DNA from: Galeopsis tetrahit
Lineage: Eukaryota > Streptophyta > Magnoliopsida > Lamiales > Lamiaceae
Reading direction: 5' to 3'
DNA length: 64,000 bases
Assembly (NCBI GenBank): GCA_963675135.1
Contig: OY776122.1
Location: forward strand, 20,090,881-20,154,880
How positions within the stretch are numbered: the stretch's first letter is position 1; each line of letters starts with the position of its first letter. The notes under the pieces were generated by a model. The model ran no database searches. It saw only the letters and a program-made list of their open reading frames with translations, and had not been told where the DNA came from. The translations under genes were made by a program, and so were the position numbers. Of the stretch, positions 1 to 11,629 are shown one piece after another.

Positions 1-3
1 CTC

Positions 4-160
4 ACTGAATTGGCCTTAGAATCAATTGTGTCGAGACGGTTTTTGAATTTGAGGTCTCGGGTGCAGAGTTTTTGACGTCGTCGCCCATAGCCAAATTGCG
101 CGCATGCTTGTGTGCCGTTTTTACAAAGTTTTCAGATTGCCTCCTGGGTTTGCATTTCCC
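4..160. repeat. Representative type A monomer (157 bp)
   Basis: First full A monomer, chosen to start at ACTGAATTGG. Diagnostic positions against type B, in order: GGCCTTAG early in the monomer, GAGACGG near base 30, GGGTGCAGAG near base 56, CCAAATTGC (one base shorter than B) near base 88, GCGCATGCTTGTG near base 96, and an end of TGCATTTCCC. Common subtypes differ at GAGGTCTC/GAGGCCTC, at TGTGCC/TGCGCC, and at CCTCCTGGG, CCTCCCGGG or CCTCTCGGG near the end. It carries short palindromes CAATTG, GACGTC, TGCGCGCA and GCATGC. It contains three T5 runs and one T4 run on this strand. It has no coding character. Confidence 0.96.
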
Positions 161-318
161 ACTGAATTGGCCATAGAATCAATTGTGTCGAGAAAGTTTT
201 TGAATTTGAGGCCTCGGGTGCGAAGTTTTTGACGTCGTCGCCTATAGCCAAACTTGCGCGCATGGATGTTTGCCGTTTTTACAAAGTTTTCAGATTGCCT
301 CCTAGGTTTGCATCCCTC
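161..318. repeat. Representative type B monomer (158 bp)
   Basis: First full B monomer. It differs from A by GGCCATAG, GAGAAAG, GGGTGCGAAG, CCAAACTTGC, GCATGGATGTTTGCC, CCTAGG and the end CATCCCTC. The A/B identity blocks between these marks are each about 20-29 bp. Subtypes vary at CGCCTATAG/CGCCCATAG, CCAAAGTTG/CCAAACTTG, GAGGGCTC/GAGGCCTC, TTATC or AAAATC for GAATC, and a T5-A5 form (GTTTTTAAAAAG). Some B monomers are 157 bp because they carry the A-like CCAAATTGC (for example 21550-21706) or GGATTTTGCC (for example 8955-9111). Confidence 0.96.
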
Positions 319-3153
319 ACTGAATTGGCCTTAGAATCAATTGTGTCGAGACGGTTTTTGAATTTGAGGTCTCGGGTGCAGAGTTTTTGACGTCGTCGCC
401 CATAGCCAAATTGCGCGCATGCTTGTGTGCCGTTTTTACAAAGTTTTCAGATTGCCTCTCGGGTTTGCATTCCCCACTGAATTGGCCATAGAATCGATTG
501 TGTCGAGAAAGTTTTTGAATTTGAGGCCTCGGGTGCGAAGTTTTTGACGTCGTCGCCCATAGCCAAAGTTGCGCGCATGGATGTTTGCCGTTTTTACAAA
601 GTTTTCAGATTGCCTCCTAGGTTTGCATCCCTCACTGAATTGGCCTTAGAATCAATTGTGTCGAGACGGTTTTTGAATTTGAGGTCTCGGGTGCAGAGTT
701 TTTGACATCGTCGCCCCTAGCCAAATTGCGCGCATGCTTGTGCGCCGTTTTTACAAAGTTTTCAGATTGCCTCCTGGGTTTGCATTTCCCACTGAATTGG
801 CCATATTATCAATTGTGTCGAGAAAGTTTTTGAATTTGAGGGCTCGGGTGCGAAGTTTTTGACGTCGTCGCCCATAGCCAAACTTGCGCGCATGGATGTT
901 TGCCGTTTTTACAAAGTTTTCAGATTGCCTCCTAGGTTTGCATCCCACACTGAATTGGCCTTAGAATCAATTGTGTCGAGACGGTTTTTGAATTTGAGGC
1001 CTCGGGTGCAGAGTTTTTGACGTCGTCGCCCATAGCCAAATTGCGCGCATGCTTGTGCGCCGTTTTTACAAAGTTTTCAGATTGCCTCCTGGGTTTGCAT
1101 TTCCCACTGAATTGGCCATAGAATCAATTGTGTCGAGAAAGTTTTTGAATTTGAGGTCTCGGGTGCGAAGTTTTTGACGTCGTCGCCTATAGCCAAACTT
1201 GCGCGCATGGATGTTTGCCGTTTTTACAAAGTTTTCAGATTGCCTCCTAGGTTTGCATCCCTCACTGAATTGGCCTTAGAATCAATTGTGTCGAGACGGT
1301 TTTTGAATTTGAGGTCTCGGGTGCAGAGTTTTTGACATCGTCGCCCCTAGCCAAATTGCGCGCATGCTTGTGCGCCGTTTTTACAAAGTTTTCAGATTGC
1401 CTCCTGGGTTTGCATTTCCCACTGAATTGGCCATATTATCAATTGTGTCGAGAAAGTTTTTGAATTTGAGGCCTCGGGTGCGAAGTTTTTGACGTCGTCG
1501 CCCATAGCCAAACTTGCGCGCATGGATGTTTGCCGTTTTTACAAAGTTTTCAGATTGCCTCCTAGGTTTGCATCCCACACTGAATTGGCCTTAGAATCAA
1601 TTGTGTCGAGACGGTTTTTGAATTTGAGGCCTCGGGTGCAGAGTTTTTGACGTCGTCGCCCATAGCCAAATTGCGCGCATGCTTGTGCGCCGTTTTTACA
1701 AAGTTTTCAGATTGCCTCCTGGGTTTGCATTTCCCACTGAATTGGCCATAGAATCAATTGTGTCGAGAAAGTTTTTGAATTTGAGGTCTCGGGTGCGAAG
1801 TTTTTGACGTCGTCGCCTATAGCCAAACTTGCGCGCATGGATGTTTGCCGTTTTTACAAAGTTTTCAGATTGCCTCCTAGGTTTGCATCCCTCACTGAAT
1901 TGGCCTTAGAATCAATTGTGTCGAGACGGTTTTTGAATTTGAGGTCTCGGGTGCAGAGTTTTTGACGTCGTCGCCCATAGCCAAATTGCGCGCATGCTTG
2001 TGTGCTGTTTTTACAAAGTTTTCAGATTGCCTCTCGGGTTTGCATTCCCCACTGAATTGGCCATAAAATCAATTGTGTCGAGAAAGTTTTTGAATTTGAG
2101 GCCTCGGGTGCGAAGTTTTTGACGTCGTCGCCCATAGCCAAAGTTGCGCGCATGGATGTTTGCCGTTTTTACAAAGTTTTCAGATTGCCTCCTAGGTTTG
2201 CATCCCTCACTGAATTGGCCTTAGAATCAATTGTGTCGAGAAGGTTTTTGAATTTGAGGCCTCGGGTGCAGAGTTTTTGACGTCGTCGCCCATAGCCAAA
2301 TTGCGCGCACGCTTATGCGCCGTTTTTAAAAAGTTTTCAGATTGCCTCCCGGGTTTGAATTTCCCACTAAATTGGCCATAGAATCAATTTTGTCGGGAAA
2401 GTTTTTGAATTTGAGGCCTCAGGTGCGAAGTTTTTGACGTCGTCGCCCATAGCCAAACTTGCGCGCATGGATGTTTGCCGTTTTTCAAAAGTTTTCAGAT
2501 TGCCTCCTAGGTTTGCATCCCTCACTGAATTGGCCTTAGAATCAATTGTGTCAAGACGGTTTTTGAATTTGAGGCCTCGGGTGCAGAGTTTTTGACGTCG
2601 TCGCCCATAGCCAAATTGCGCGCATGCTTGTGCGCCGTTTTTACAAAGTTTTCAGATTGCCTCCCGGGTTTGCATTTCCCACTGAATTGGCCATAGAATC
2701 AATTGTGTCGAGAAAGTTTTTGAATTTGAGGCCTCGGGTGCGAAGTTTTTGACGTCGTCGCCCATAGCCAAACTTGCGCGCATGGATGTTTGTCGTTTTT
2801 ACAAAGTTTTCAGATTGCCTCCTAGGTTTGCATCCCTCACTGAATTGGCCTTAGAATCAATTATGTCGAGAAGGTTTTTGAATTTGAGGCCTCGGGTGTA
2901 GAGTTTTTGACGTCGTCGCCCATAGCCAAATTGCGCGCATGCTTGTGCGCCGTTTTTACAAAGTTTTCAGATTGCCTCCTGGGTTTGCATTTCCCACTGA
3001 ATTGGCCATAGAATCAATTGTGTCGAGAAAGTTTTTGAATTTGAGGCCTCGGGTGCGAAGTTTTTGACGTCGTCGCCTATAGCCAAACTTGCGCGCATGG
3101 ATGTTTGCCGTTTTTACAAAGTTTTCAGATTGCCTCATAGGTTTGCATCCCTC
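319..3153. repeat. HOR-I copy 1 (9 dimers, 2835 bp)
   Basis: Nine dimers in the order b-e-f-e-f-b-c-d-g, starting at 319, 634, 949, 1264, 1579, 1894, 2209, 2524 and 2839. Type b has TGTGCC with CCTCTCGGG in A and CCAAAGTTG in B. Type e has GACATCG and CCCCTAGCC in A, and CATATTATC in B. Type f has CGCCTATAG in B. Type c has CGCACGCTTATG in A, and ACTAAATTGG plus TTTTGTCGGG in B. Type d has GTCAAGACGG. Type g has ATTATGTCGAG and GTGTAGAG. The order recurs 2835 bp later. Copy 1 differs from copy 2 at about eight or more sites seen by eye, including GAATCGATT near 493 and the T5-A5 form near 2330. Confidence 0.92.
634..1893. repeat. Nested 630-bp tandem duplication (e-f)x2
   Basis: Two e-f dimer pairs, 634-1263 and 1264-1893, repeat with a 630-bp period inside HOR-I copy 1. 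Both carry CATATTATC (806 and 1436) and CATCCCACACTG at the end of e. They differ at GAGGGCTC near 840 versus GAGGCCTC near 1470. The same e-f-e-f arrangement is present in HOR-I copy 2 (3469-4728), so this doubling came before the 2835-bp amplification. Copy 3 has an extra b dimer between the two pairs. Confidence 0.9.
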
Positions 3154-5988
3154 ACTGAATTGGCCTTAGAATCAATTGTGTCGAGACGGTTTTTGAATTT
3201 GAGGTCTCGGGTGCAGAGTTTTTTACGTCGTCGCCCATAGCCAAATTGCGCGCATGCTTGTGTGCCGTTTTTACAAAGTTTTCAGATTGCCTCTCGGGTT
3301 TGCATTCCCCACTGAATTGGCCATAGAATCAATTGTGTCGAGAAAGTTTTTGAATTTGAGGCCTCGGGTGCGAAGTTTTTGACGTCGTCGCCAATAGCCA
3401 AAGTTGCGCGCATGGATGTTTGCCGTTTTTACAAAGTTTTCAGATTGCCTCCTAGGTTTGCATCCCTCACTGAATTGGCCTTAGAATCAATTGTGTCGAG
3501 ACGGTTTTTGAATTTGAGGTCTCGGGTGCAGAGTTTTTGACATCGTCGCCCCTAGCCAAATTGCGCGCATGCTTGTGCGCCATTTTTACAAAGTTTTCAG
3601 ATTGCCTCCTGGGTTTGCATTTCCCACTGAATTGGCCATATTATCAATTGTGTCGAGAAAGTTTTTGAATTTGAGGGCTCGGGTGCGAAGTTTTTGACGT
3701 CGTCGCCCATAGCCAAACTTGCGCGCATGGATGTTTGCCGTTTTTACAAAGTTTTCAGATTGCCTCCTAGGTTTGCATCCCTCACTGAATTGGCCTTAGA
3801 ATCAATTGTGTCGAGACTGTTTTTGAATTTGAGGCCTCGGGTGCAGAGTTTTTGACGTCGTCGCCCATAGCCAAATTGCGCGCATGCTTGTGCGCCGTTT
3901 TTACAAAGTTTTCAGATTGCCTCCTGGGTTTGCATTTCCCACTGAATTGGCCATAGAATCAATTGTGTCGAGAAAGTTTTTGAATTTGAGGTCTCGGGTG
4001 CGAAGTTTTTGACGTCGTCGCCTATAGCCAAACTTGCGCGCATGGATGTTTGCCGTTTTTACAAAGTTTTCAGATTGCCTCCTAGGTTTGCATCCCTCAC
4101 TGAATTGGCATTAGAATCAATTGTGTCGAGACGGTTTTTGAATTTGAGGTCTCGGGTGCAGAGTTTTTGACATCGTCGCCCCTAGCCAAATTGCGCGCAT
4201 GCTTGTGCGCCGTTTTTACAAAGTTTTCAGATTGCCTCCTGGGTTTGCATTTCCCACTGAATTGGCCATATTATCAATTGTGTCGAGAAAGTTTTTGAAT
4301 TTGAGGGCTCGGGTGCGAAGTTTTTGACGTCGTCGCCCATAGCCAAACTTGCGCGCATGGATGTTTGCCGTTTTTACAAAGTTTTCAGATTGCCTCCTAG
4401 GTTTGCATCCCTCACTGAATTGGCCTTAGAATCAATTGTGTCGAGACGGTTTTTGAATTTGAGGCCTCGGGTGCAGAGTTTTTGACGTCGTCGCCCATAG
4501 CCAAATTGCGCGCATGCTTGTGCGCCGTTTTTACAAAGTTTTCAGATTGCCTCCTGGGTTTGCATTTCCCACTGAATTGGCCATAGAATCAATTGTGTCG
4601 AGAAAGTTTTTGAATTTGAGGTCTCGGGTGCGAAGTTTTTGACGTCGTCGCCTATAGCCAAACTTGCGCGCATGGATGTTTGCCGTTTTTACAAAGTTTT
4701 CAGATTGCCTCCTAGGTTTGCATCCCTCACTGAATTGGCCTTAGAATCAATTGTGTCGAGACGGTTTTTGAATTTGAGGTCTCGGGTGCAGAGTTTTTGA
4801 CGTCGTCGCCCATAGCCAAATTGCGCGCATGTTTGTGTGCTGTTTTTACAAAGTTTTCAGATTGCCTCTCGGGTTTGCATTCCCCACTGAATTGGCCATA
4901 AAATCAATTGTGTCGAGAAAGTTTTTGAATTTGAGGCCTCGGGTGCGAAGTTTTTGACGTCGTCGCCCATAGCCAAAGTTGCGCGCATGGATGTTTGCCG
5001 TTTTTACAAAGTTTTCAGATTGCCTCCTAGGTTTGCATCCCTCACTGAATTGGCCTTAGAATCAATTGTGTCGAGACAGTTTTTGAATTTGAGGCCTCGG
5101 GTGCAGAGTTTTTGACGTCGTCGCCCATAGCCAAATTGCGCGCACGCTTATGCGCCGTTTTTACAAAGTTTTCAGATTGCCTCCCGGGTTTGAATTTCCC
5201 ACTAAATTGGCCATAGAATCAATTTTGTCGGGAAAGTTTTTGAATTTGAGGCCTCAGGTGCGAAGTTTTTGACGTCGTCGCCCATAGCCAAACTTGCGCG
5301 CATGGATGTTTGCCGTTTTTCAAAAGTTTTCAGATTGCCTCCTAGGTTTGCATCCCTCACTGAATTGGCCTTAGAATCAATTGTGTCAAGACGGTTTTTG
5401 AATTTGAGGCCTCGGGTGCAGAGTTTTTGACGTCGTCGCCCATAGCCAAATTGCGCGCATGCTTGTGCGCCGTTTTTACAAAGTTTCCAGATTGCCTCCC
5501 GGGTTTGCATTTCCCACTGAATTGGCCATAGAATCAATTGTGTCGAGAAAGTTTTTGAATTTGAGGCCTCGGGTGCGAAGTTTTTGACGTCGTCGCCCAT
5601 AGCCAAACTTGCGCGCATGGATGTTTGTCGTTTTTACAAAGTTTTCAGATTGCCTCCTAGGTTTGCATCCCTCACTGAATTGGCCTTAGAATCAATTATG
5701 TCGAGAAGGTTTTTGAATTTGAGGCCTCGGGTGTAGAGTTTTTGACGTCGTCGCCCATAGCCAAATTGCGCGCATGCTTGTGCGCCGTTTTTACAAAGTT
5801 TTCAGATTGCCTCCTGGGTTTGCATTTCCCACTGAATTGGCCATAGAATCAATTGTGTCGAGAAAGTTTTTGAATTTGAGGCCTCGGGTGCGAAGTTTTT
5901 GACGTCGTCGCCTATAGCCAAACTTGCGCGCATGGATGTTTGCCGTTTTTACAAAGTTTTCAGATTGCCTCATAGGTTTGCATCCCTC
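3154..5988. repeat. HOR-I copy 2 (9 dimers, 2835 bp)
   Basis: Same dimer order as copy 1 (b-e-f-e-f-b-c-d-g) at 3154, 3469, 3784, 4099, 4414, 4729, 5044, 5359 and 5674. Rare marks shared with copy 1 at exactly +2835 include CATATTATC (806 to 3641 and 1436 to 4271), ATTATGTCGAGAAGG, GTGTAGAG and CCTCATAGG in the g dimer. Private changes include GACTGTTT near 3815, GCATTAG near 4107, GTTTGTGTGC near 4830 and a C in AAGTTTCCAG near 5483. Confidence 0.93.
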
Positions 5989-8823
5989 ACTGAATTGGCC
6001 TTAGAATCAATTGTGTCGAGACGGTTTTTGAATTTGAGGTCTCGGGTGCAGAGTTTTTGACGTCGTCGCCCATAGCCAAATTGCGCGCATGCTTGTGTGC
6101 CGTTTTTACAAAGTTTTCAGATTGCCTCTCGGGTTTGCATTCCCCACTGAATTGGCCATAGAATCAATTGTGTCGAGAAAGTTTTTGAATTTGAGGCCTC
6201 GGGTGCGAAGTTTTTGACGTCGTCGCCAATAGCCAAAGTTGCGCGCATGGATGTTTGCCGTTTTTACAAAGTTTTCAGATTGCCTCCTAGGTTTGCATCC
6301 CTCACTGAATTGGCCTTAGAATCAATTGTGTCGAGACGGTTTTTGAATTTGAGGTCTCGGGTGCAGAGTTTTTGACATCGTCGCCCCTAGCCAAATTGCG
6401 CGCATGCTTGTGCGCCATTTTTACAAAGTTTTCAGATTGCCTCCTGGGTTTGCATTTCCCACTGAATTGGCCATATTATCAATTGTGTCGAGAAAGTTTT
6501 TGAATTTGAGGGCTCGGGTGCGAAGTTTTTGACGTCGTCGCCCATAGCCAAACTTGCGCGCATGGATGTTTGCCGTTTTTACAAAGTTTTCAGATTGCCT
6601 CCTAGGTTTGCATCCCTCACTGAATTGGCCTTAGAATCAATTGTGTCGAGACTGTTTTTGAATTTGAGGCCTCGGGTGCAGAGTTTTTGACGTCGTCGCC
6701 CATAGCCAAATTGCGCGCATGCTTGTGCGCCGTTTTTACAAAGTTTTCAGATTGCCTCCTGGGTTTGCATTTCCCACTGAATTGGCCATAGAATCAATTG
6801 TGTCGAGAAAGTTTTTGAATTTGAGGTCTCGGGTGCGAAGTTTTTGACGTCGTCGCCTATAGCCAAACTTGCGCGCATGGATGTTTGCCGTTTTTACAAA
6901 GTTTTCAGATTGCCTCCTAGGTTTGCATCCCTCACTGAATTGGCCTTAGAATCAATTGTGTCGAGACGGTTTTTGAATTTGAGGTCTCGGGTGCAGAGTT
7001 TTTGACGTCGTCGCCGATAGCCAAATTGCGCGCATGCTTGTGTGCCGTTTTTACAAAGTTTTCAGATTGCCTCTCGGGTTTGCATTCCCCACTGAATTGG
7101 CCATAGAATCAATTGTGTCGAGAAAGTTTTTGAATTTGAGGCCTCGGGTGCGAAGTTTTTGACGTCGTCGCCCATAGCCAAAGTTGCGCGCATGGATGTT
7201 TGCCGTTTTTACAAAGTTTTCAGATTGCCTCCTAGGTTTGCATCCCTCACTGAATTGGCATTAGAATCAATTGTGTCGAGACGGTTTTTGAATTTGAGGT
7301 CTCGGGTGCAGAGTTTTTGACATCGTCGCCCCTAGCCAAATTGCGCGCATGCTTGTGCGCCGTTTTTACAAAGTTTTCAGATTGCCTCCTGGGTTTGCAT
7401 TTCCCACTGAATTGGCCATATTATCAATTGTGTCGAGAAAGTTTTTGAATTTGAGGGCTCGGGTGCGAAGTTTTTGACGTCGTCGCCCATAGCCAAACTT
7501 GCGCGCATGGATGTTTGCCGTTTTTACAAAGTTTTCAGATTGCCTCCTAGGTTTGCATCCCTCACTGAATTGGCCTTAGAATCAATTGTGTCGAGACTGT
7601 TTTTGAATTTGAGGCCTCGGGTGCAGAGTTTTTGACGTCGTCGCCCATAGCCAAATTGCGCGCATGCTTGTGCGCCGTTTTTACAAAGTTTTCAGATTGC
7701 CTCCTGGGTTTGCATTTCCCACTGAATTGGCCATAGAATCAATTGTGTCGAGAAAGTTTTTGAATTTGAGGTCTCGGGTGCGAAGTTTTTGACGTCGTCG
7801 CCTATAGCCAAACTTGCGCGCATGGATGTTTGCCGTTTTTACAAAGTTTTCAGATTGCCTCCTAGGTTTGCATCCCTCACTGAATTGGCCTTAGAATCAA
7901 TTGTGTCGAGACGGTTTTTGAATTTGAGGTCTCGGGTGCAGAGTTTTTGACGTCGTCGCCCATAGCCAAATTGCGCGCATGCTTGTGTGCCGTTTTTACA
8001 AAGTTTTCAGATTGCCTCTCGGGTTTGCATTCCCCACTGAATTGGCCATAGAATCAATTGTGTCGAGAAAGTTTTTGAATTTGAGGCCTCGGGTGCGAAG
8101 TTTTTGACGTCGTCGCCCATAGCCAAAGTTGCGCGCATGGATGTTTGCCGTTTTTACAAAGTTTTCAGATTGCCTCCTAGGTTTGCATCCCTCACTGAAT
8201 TGGCCTTAGAATCAATTGTGTCGAGACGGTTTTTGAATTTGAGGCCTCGGGTGCAGAGTTTTTGACGTCGTCGCCCATAGCCAAATTGCGCGCACGCTTA
8301 TGCGCCGTTTTTACAAAGTTTTCAGATTGCCTCCCGGGTTTGAATTTCCCACTAAATTGGCCATAGAATCAATTTTGTCGGGAAAGTTTTTGAATTTGAG
8401 GCCTCAGGTGCGAAGTTTTTGACGTCGTCGCCCATAGCCAAACTTGCGCGCATGGATGTTTGCCGTTTTTCAAAAGTTTTCAGATTGCCTCCTAGGTTTG
8501 CATCCCTCACTGAATTGGCCTTAGAATCAATTGTGTCAAGACGGTTTTTGAATTTGAGGCCTCGGGTGCAGAGTTTTTGACGTCGTCGCCCATAGCCAAA
8601 TTGCGCGCATGCTTGTGCGCCGTTTTTACAAAGTTTTCAGATTGCCTCCCGGGTTTGCATTTCCCACTGAATTGGCCATAGAATCAATTGTGTCGAGAAA
8701 GTTTTTGAATTTGAGGCCTCGGGTGCGAAGTTTTTGACGTCGTCGCCCATAGCCAAACTTGCGCGCATGGATGTTTGTCGTTTTTACAAAGTTTTCAGAT
8801 TGCCTCCTAGGTTTGCATCCCTC
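5989..8823. repeat. HOR-I copy 3, rearranged (9 dimers)
   Basis: Dimer order is b-e-f-b-e-f-b-c-d at 5989, 6304, 6619, 6934, 7249, 7564, 7879, 8194 and 8509. An additional b dimer (6934-7248) separates the two e-f pairs, so marks after it sit 3150 bp from copy 2 instead of 2835 (for example CGCACGCTTA at 5141 and 8291). The g dimer expected at the end is missing; the array instead passes into a damaged dimer at 8824 and then HOR-II. This is what one 315-bp unequal exchange would leave. Confidence 0.9.
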
Positions 8824-9111
8824 ACTGAATTGGTTTTTGAATTTGAGGCCTCGGGTGCAGAGTTTTTGACGTCGTCGCCCATAGCCAAATTGCGCGCATG
8901 CTTGTGCGCCGTTTTTACAAAGTTTTCAGATTGCCTCCCGGGTTTGCATTTCCCACTGAATTGGCCATAGAATCAATTGTGTCGAGAAAGTTTTTGAATT
9001 TGAGGCCTCGGGTGCGAAGTTTTTGACGTCGTCGCCCATAGCCAAACTTGCGCGCATGGATTTTGCCGTTTTTACAAAGTTTTCAGATTGCCTCCTAGGT
9101 TTGCATCCCGC
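8824..9111. repeat. Damaged dimer with 26-bp deletion in A and 1-bp deletion in B
   Basis: The A monomer (8824-8954) is 131 bp. Bases that normally lie between ACTGAATTGG and TTTTTGAATTT are missing, joining them as TTGGTTTTTG at about 8831-8840. The lost 26 bases start after GG and end with GG, so a 2-bp microhomology spans the break. The B monomer (8955-9111) has GGATTTTGCC instead of GGATGTTTGCC, one base short, a mark that recurs throughout HOR-II and HOR-III. The dimer marks the switch from HOR-I to HOR-II. Confidence 0.93.
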
Positions 9112-10370
9112 ACTGAATTGGCCTTAGAATCAATTGTGTCGAGACGGTTTTTGAATTTGAGGCCTCGGGTGCAGAGTTTTTGACATCGTCGCCCATAGCC
9201 AAATTGCGCGCATGCTTGTGCGCCGTTTTTACAAAGTTTTCAGATTGCCTCCTGGGTTTGCATTTCCCACTGAATTGGCCATAGAATCAATTGTGTCGAG
9301 AAAGTTTTTGAATTTGAGGCCTCGGGTGCGAAGTTTTTGACGTCGTCGCCTATAGCCAAACTTGCGCGCATGGATGTTTGCCGTTTTTACAAAGTTTTCA
9401 GATTGCCTCCTAGGTTTGCATCCCTCACTGAATTGGCCTTAGAATCAATTGTGTCGAGACGGTTTTTGAATTTGAGGTCTCGGGTGCAGAGTTTTTGACG
9501 TCGTCGCCCATAGCCAAATTGCGCGCATGCTTGTGTGCCGTTTTTACAAAGTTTTCAGATTGCCTCTCGGGTTTGCATTCCCCACTGAATTGGCCATAGA
9601 ATCAATTGTGTCGAGAAAGTTTTGGAATTTGAGGCCTCGGGTGCGAAGTTTTTGACGTCGTCGCCCATAGCCAAAGTTGCGCGCATGGATGTTTGCCGTT
9701 TTTACAAAGTTTTCAGATTGCCTCCTAGGTTTGCATCCCTCACTGAATTGGCCTTAGAATCAATTGTGTCGAGACGGTTTTTGAATTTGAGGCCTCGGGT
9801 GCAGAGTTTTTGACGTCGTCGCCCATAGCCAAATTGCGCGCACGCTTATGCGCCGTTTTTACAAAGTTTTCAGATTGCCTCCCGGGTTTGAATTTCCCAC
9901 TAAATTGGCCATAAAATCAATTTTGTCGGGAAAGTTTTTGAATTTGAGGCCTCCGATGCGAAGTTTTTGACGTCGTCGCCCATAGCCAAACTTGCGCGCA
10001 TGGATGTTTGCCGTTTTTAAAAAGTTTTCAGATTGCCTCCTAGGTTTGCATCCCTCACTGAATTGGCCTTAGAATCAATTGTGTCAAGAAGGTTTTTGAA
10101 TTTGAGGCCTCGGGTGCAGAGTTTTTGACGTCGTCGCCCATAGCCAAATTGCGCGCATGCTTGTGCGCCGTTTTTACAAAGTTTTCAGATTGCCTCCCGG
10201 GTTTGCATTTCCCACTGAATTGGCCATAGAATCAATTGTGTCGAGAAAGTTTTTGAATTTGAGGCCTCGGGTGCGAAGTTTTTGACGTCGTCGCCCATAG
10301 CCAAACTTGCGCGCATGGATTTTGCCGTTTTTACAAAGTTTTCAGATTGCCTCCTAGGTTTGCATCCCTC
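9112..10370. repeat. HOR-II copy 1 (4 dimers, 1259 bp)
   Basis: Four dimers a-b-c-d at 9112, 9427, 9742 and 10057. Type a has GACATCG with CCCATAGCC in A and CGCCTATAG in B. Type b has AGTTTTGGAATTT in B. Type c has CGCACGCTTATG, AAAATCAATTTTGTCGGG and CCTCCGATGCG. Type d has GTCAAGAAGG in A and the one-base-short GGATTTTGCC in B, which makes the unit 1259 rather than 1260 bp. Confidence 0.92.
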
Positions 10371-11629
10371 ACTGAATTGGCCTTAGAATCAATTGTGTCG
10401 AGACGGTTTTTGAATTTGAGGCCTCGGGTGCAGAGTTTTTGACATCGTCGCCCATAGCCAAATTGCGCGCATGCTTGTGCGCCGTTTTTACAAAGTTTTC
10501 AGATTGCCTCCTGGGTTTGCATTTCCCACTGAATTGGCCATAGAATCAATTGTGTCGAGAAAGTTTTTGAATTTGAGGTCTCGGGTGCGAAGTTTTTGAC
10601 GTCGTCGCCTATAGCCAAACTTGCGCGCATGGATGTTTGCCGTTTTTACAAAGTTTTCAGATTGCCTCCTAGGTTTGCATCCCTCACTGAATTGGCCTTA
10701 GAATCAATTGTGTCGAGACGGTTTTTGAATTTGAGGTCTCGGGTGCAGAGTTTTTGACGTCGTCGCCCATAGCCAAATTGCGCGCATGCTTGTGTGCCGT
10801 TTTTACAAAGTTTTCAGATTGCCTCTCGGGTTTGCATTCCCCACTGAATTGGCCATAGAATCAATTGTGTCGAGAAAGTTTTGGAATTTGAGGCCTCGGG
10901 TGCGAAGTTTTTGACGTCGTCGCCCATAGCCAAAGTTGCGCGCATGGATGTTTGCCGTTTTTACAAAGTTTTCAGATTGCCTCCTAGGTTTGCATCCCTC
11001 ACTGAATTGGCCTTAGAATCAATTGTGTCGAGACGGTTTTTGAATTTGAGGCCTCGGGTGCAGAGTTTTTGACGTCGTCGCCCATAGCCAAATTGCGCGC
11101 ACGCTTATGCGCCGTTTTTACAAAGTTTTCAGATTGCCTCCCGGGTTTGAATTTCCCACTAAATTGGCCATAAAATCAATTTTGTCGGGAAAGTTTTTGA
11201 ATTTGAGGCCTCCGATGCGAAGTTTTTGACGTCGTCGCCCATAGCCAAACTTGCGCGCATGGATGTTTGCCGTTTTTAAAAAGTTTTCAGATTGCCTCCT
11301 AGGTTTGCATCCCTCACTGAATTGGCCTTAGAATCAATTGTGTCAAGAAGGTTTTTGAATTTGAGGCCTCGGGTGCAGAGTTTTTGACGTCGTCGCCCAT
11401 AGCCAAATTGCGCGCATGCTTGTGCGCCGTTTTTACAAAGTTTTCAGATTGCCTCCCGGGTTTGCATTTCCCACTGAATTGGCCATAGAATCAATTGTGT
11501 CGAGAAAGTTTTTGAATTTGAGGCCTCGGGTGCGAAGTTTTTGACGTCGTCGCCCATAGCCAAACTTGCGCGCATGGATTTTGCCGTTTTTACAAAGTTT
11601 TCAGATTGCCTCCTAGGTTTGCATCCCTC
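10371..11629. repeat. HOR-II copy 2 (4 dimers, 1259 bp)
   Basis: Repeats copy 1 at +1259 bp with the same rare marks: AGTTTTGGAATTT, CCTCCGATGCG, the T5-A5 form, GTCAAGAAGG and GGATTTTGCC. One visible difference is GAGGTCTC near 10580 in the first B monomer, where copy 1 has GAGGCCTC. Confidence 0.92.

Larger units (their letters stand above)
4..318. repeat. Isolated leading dimer before HOR-I
   Basis: One A+B dimer with GAGGTCTC, TGTGCC and CCTCCTGGG in A, and CGCCTATAGCC in B. It resembles the f-type dimers of HOR-I but combines A and B marks differently. It is probably the end of a further HOR copy lying to the left of the window. Bases 1-3 (CTC) are the last bases of the preceding B monomer. 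Confidence 0.8.

Noticed and set aside
5202..5618. Longest open frame (138 codons, minus strand)
   Set aside because: It is a satellite read-through: the translation contains the same repeat peptide twice. It exists only because this dimer pair lacks usual stop positions. No start context, codon bias or conserved frame supports a gene.
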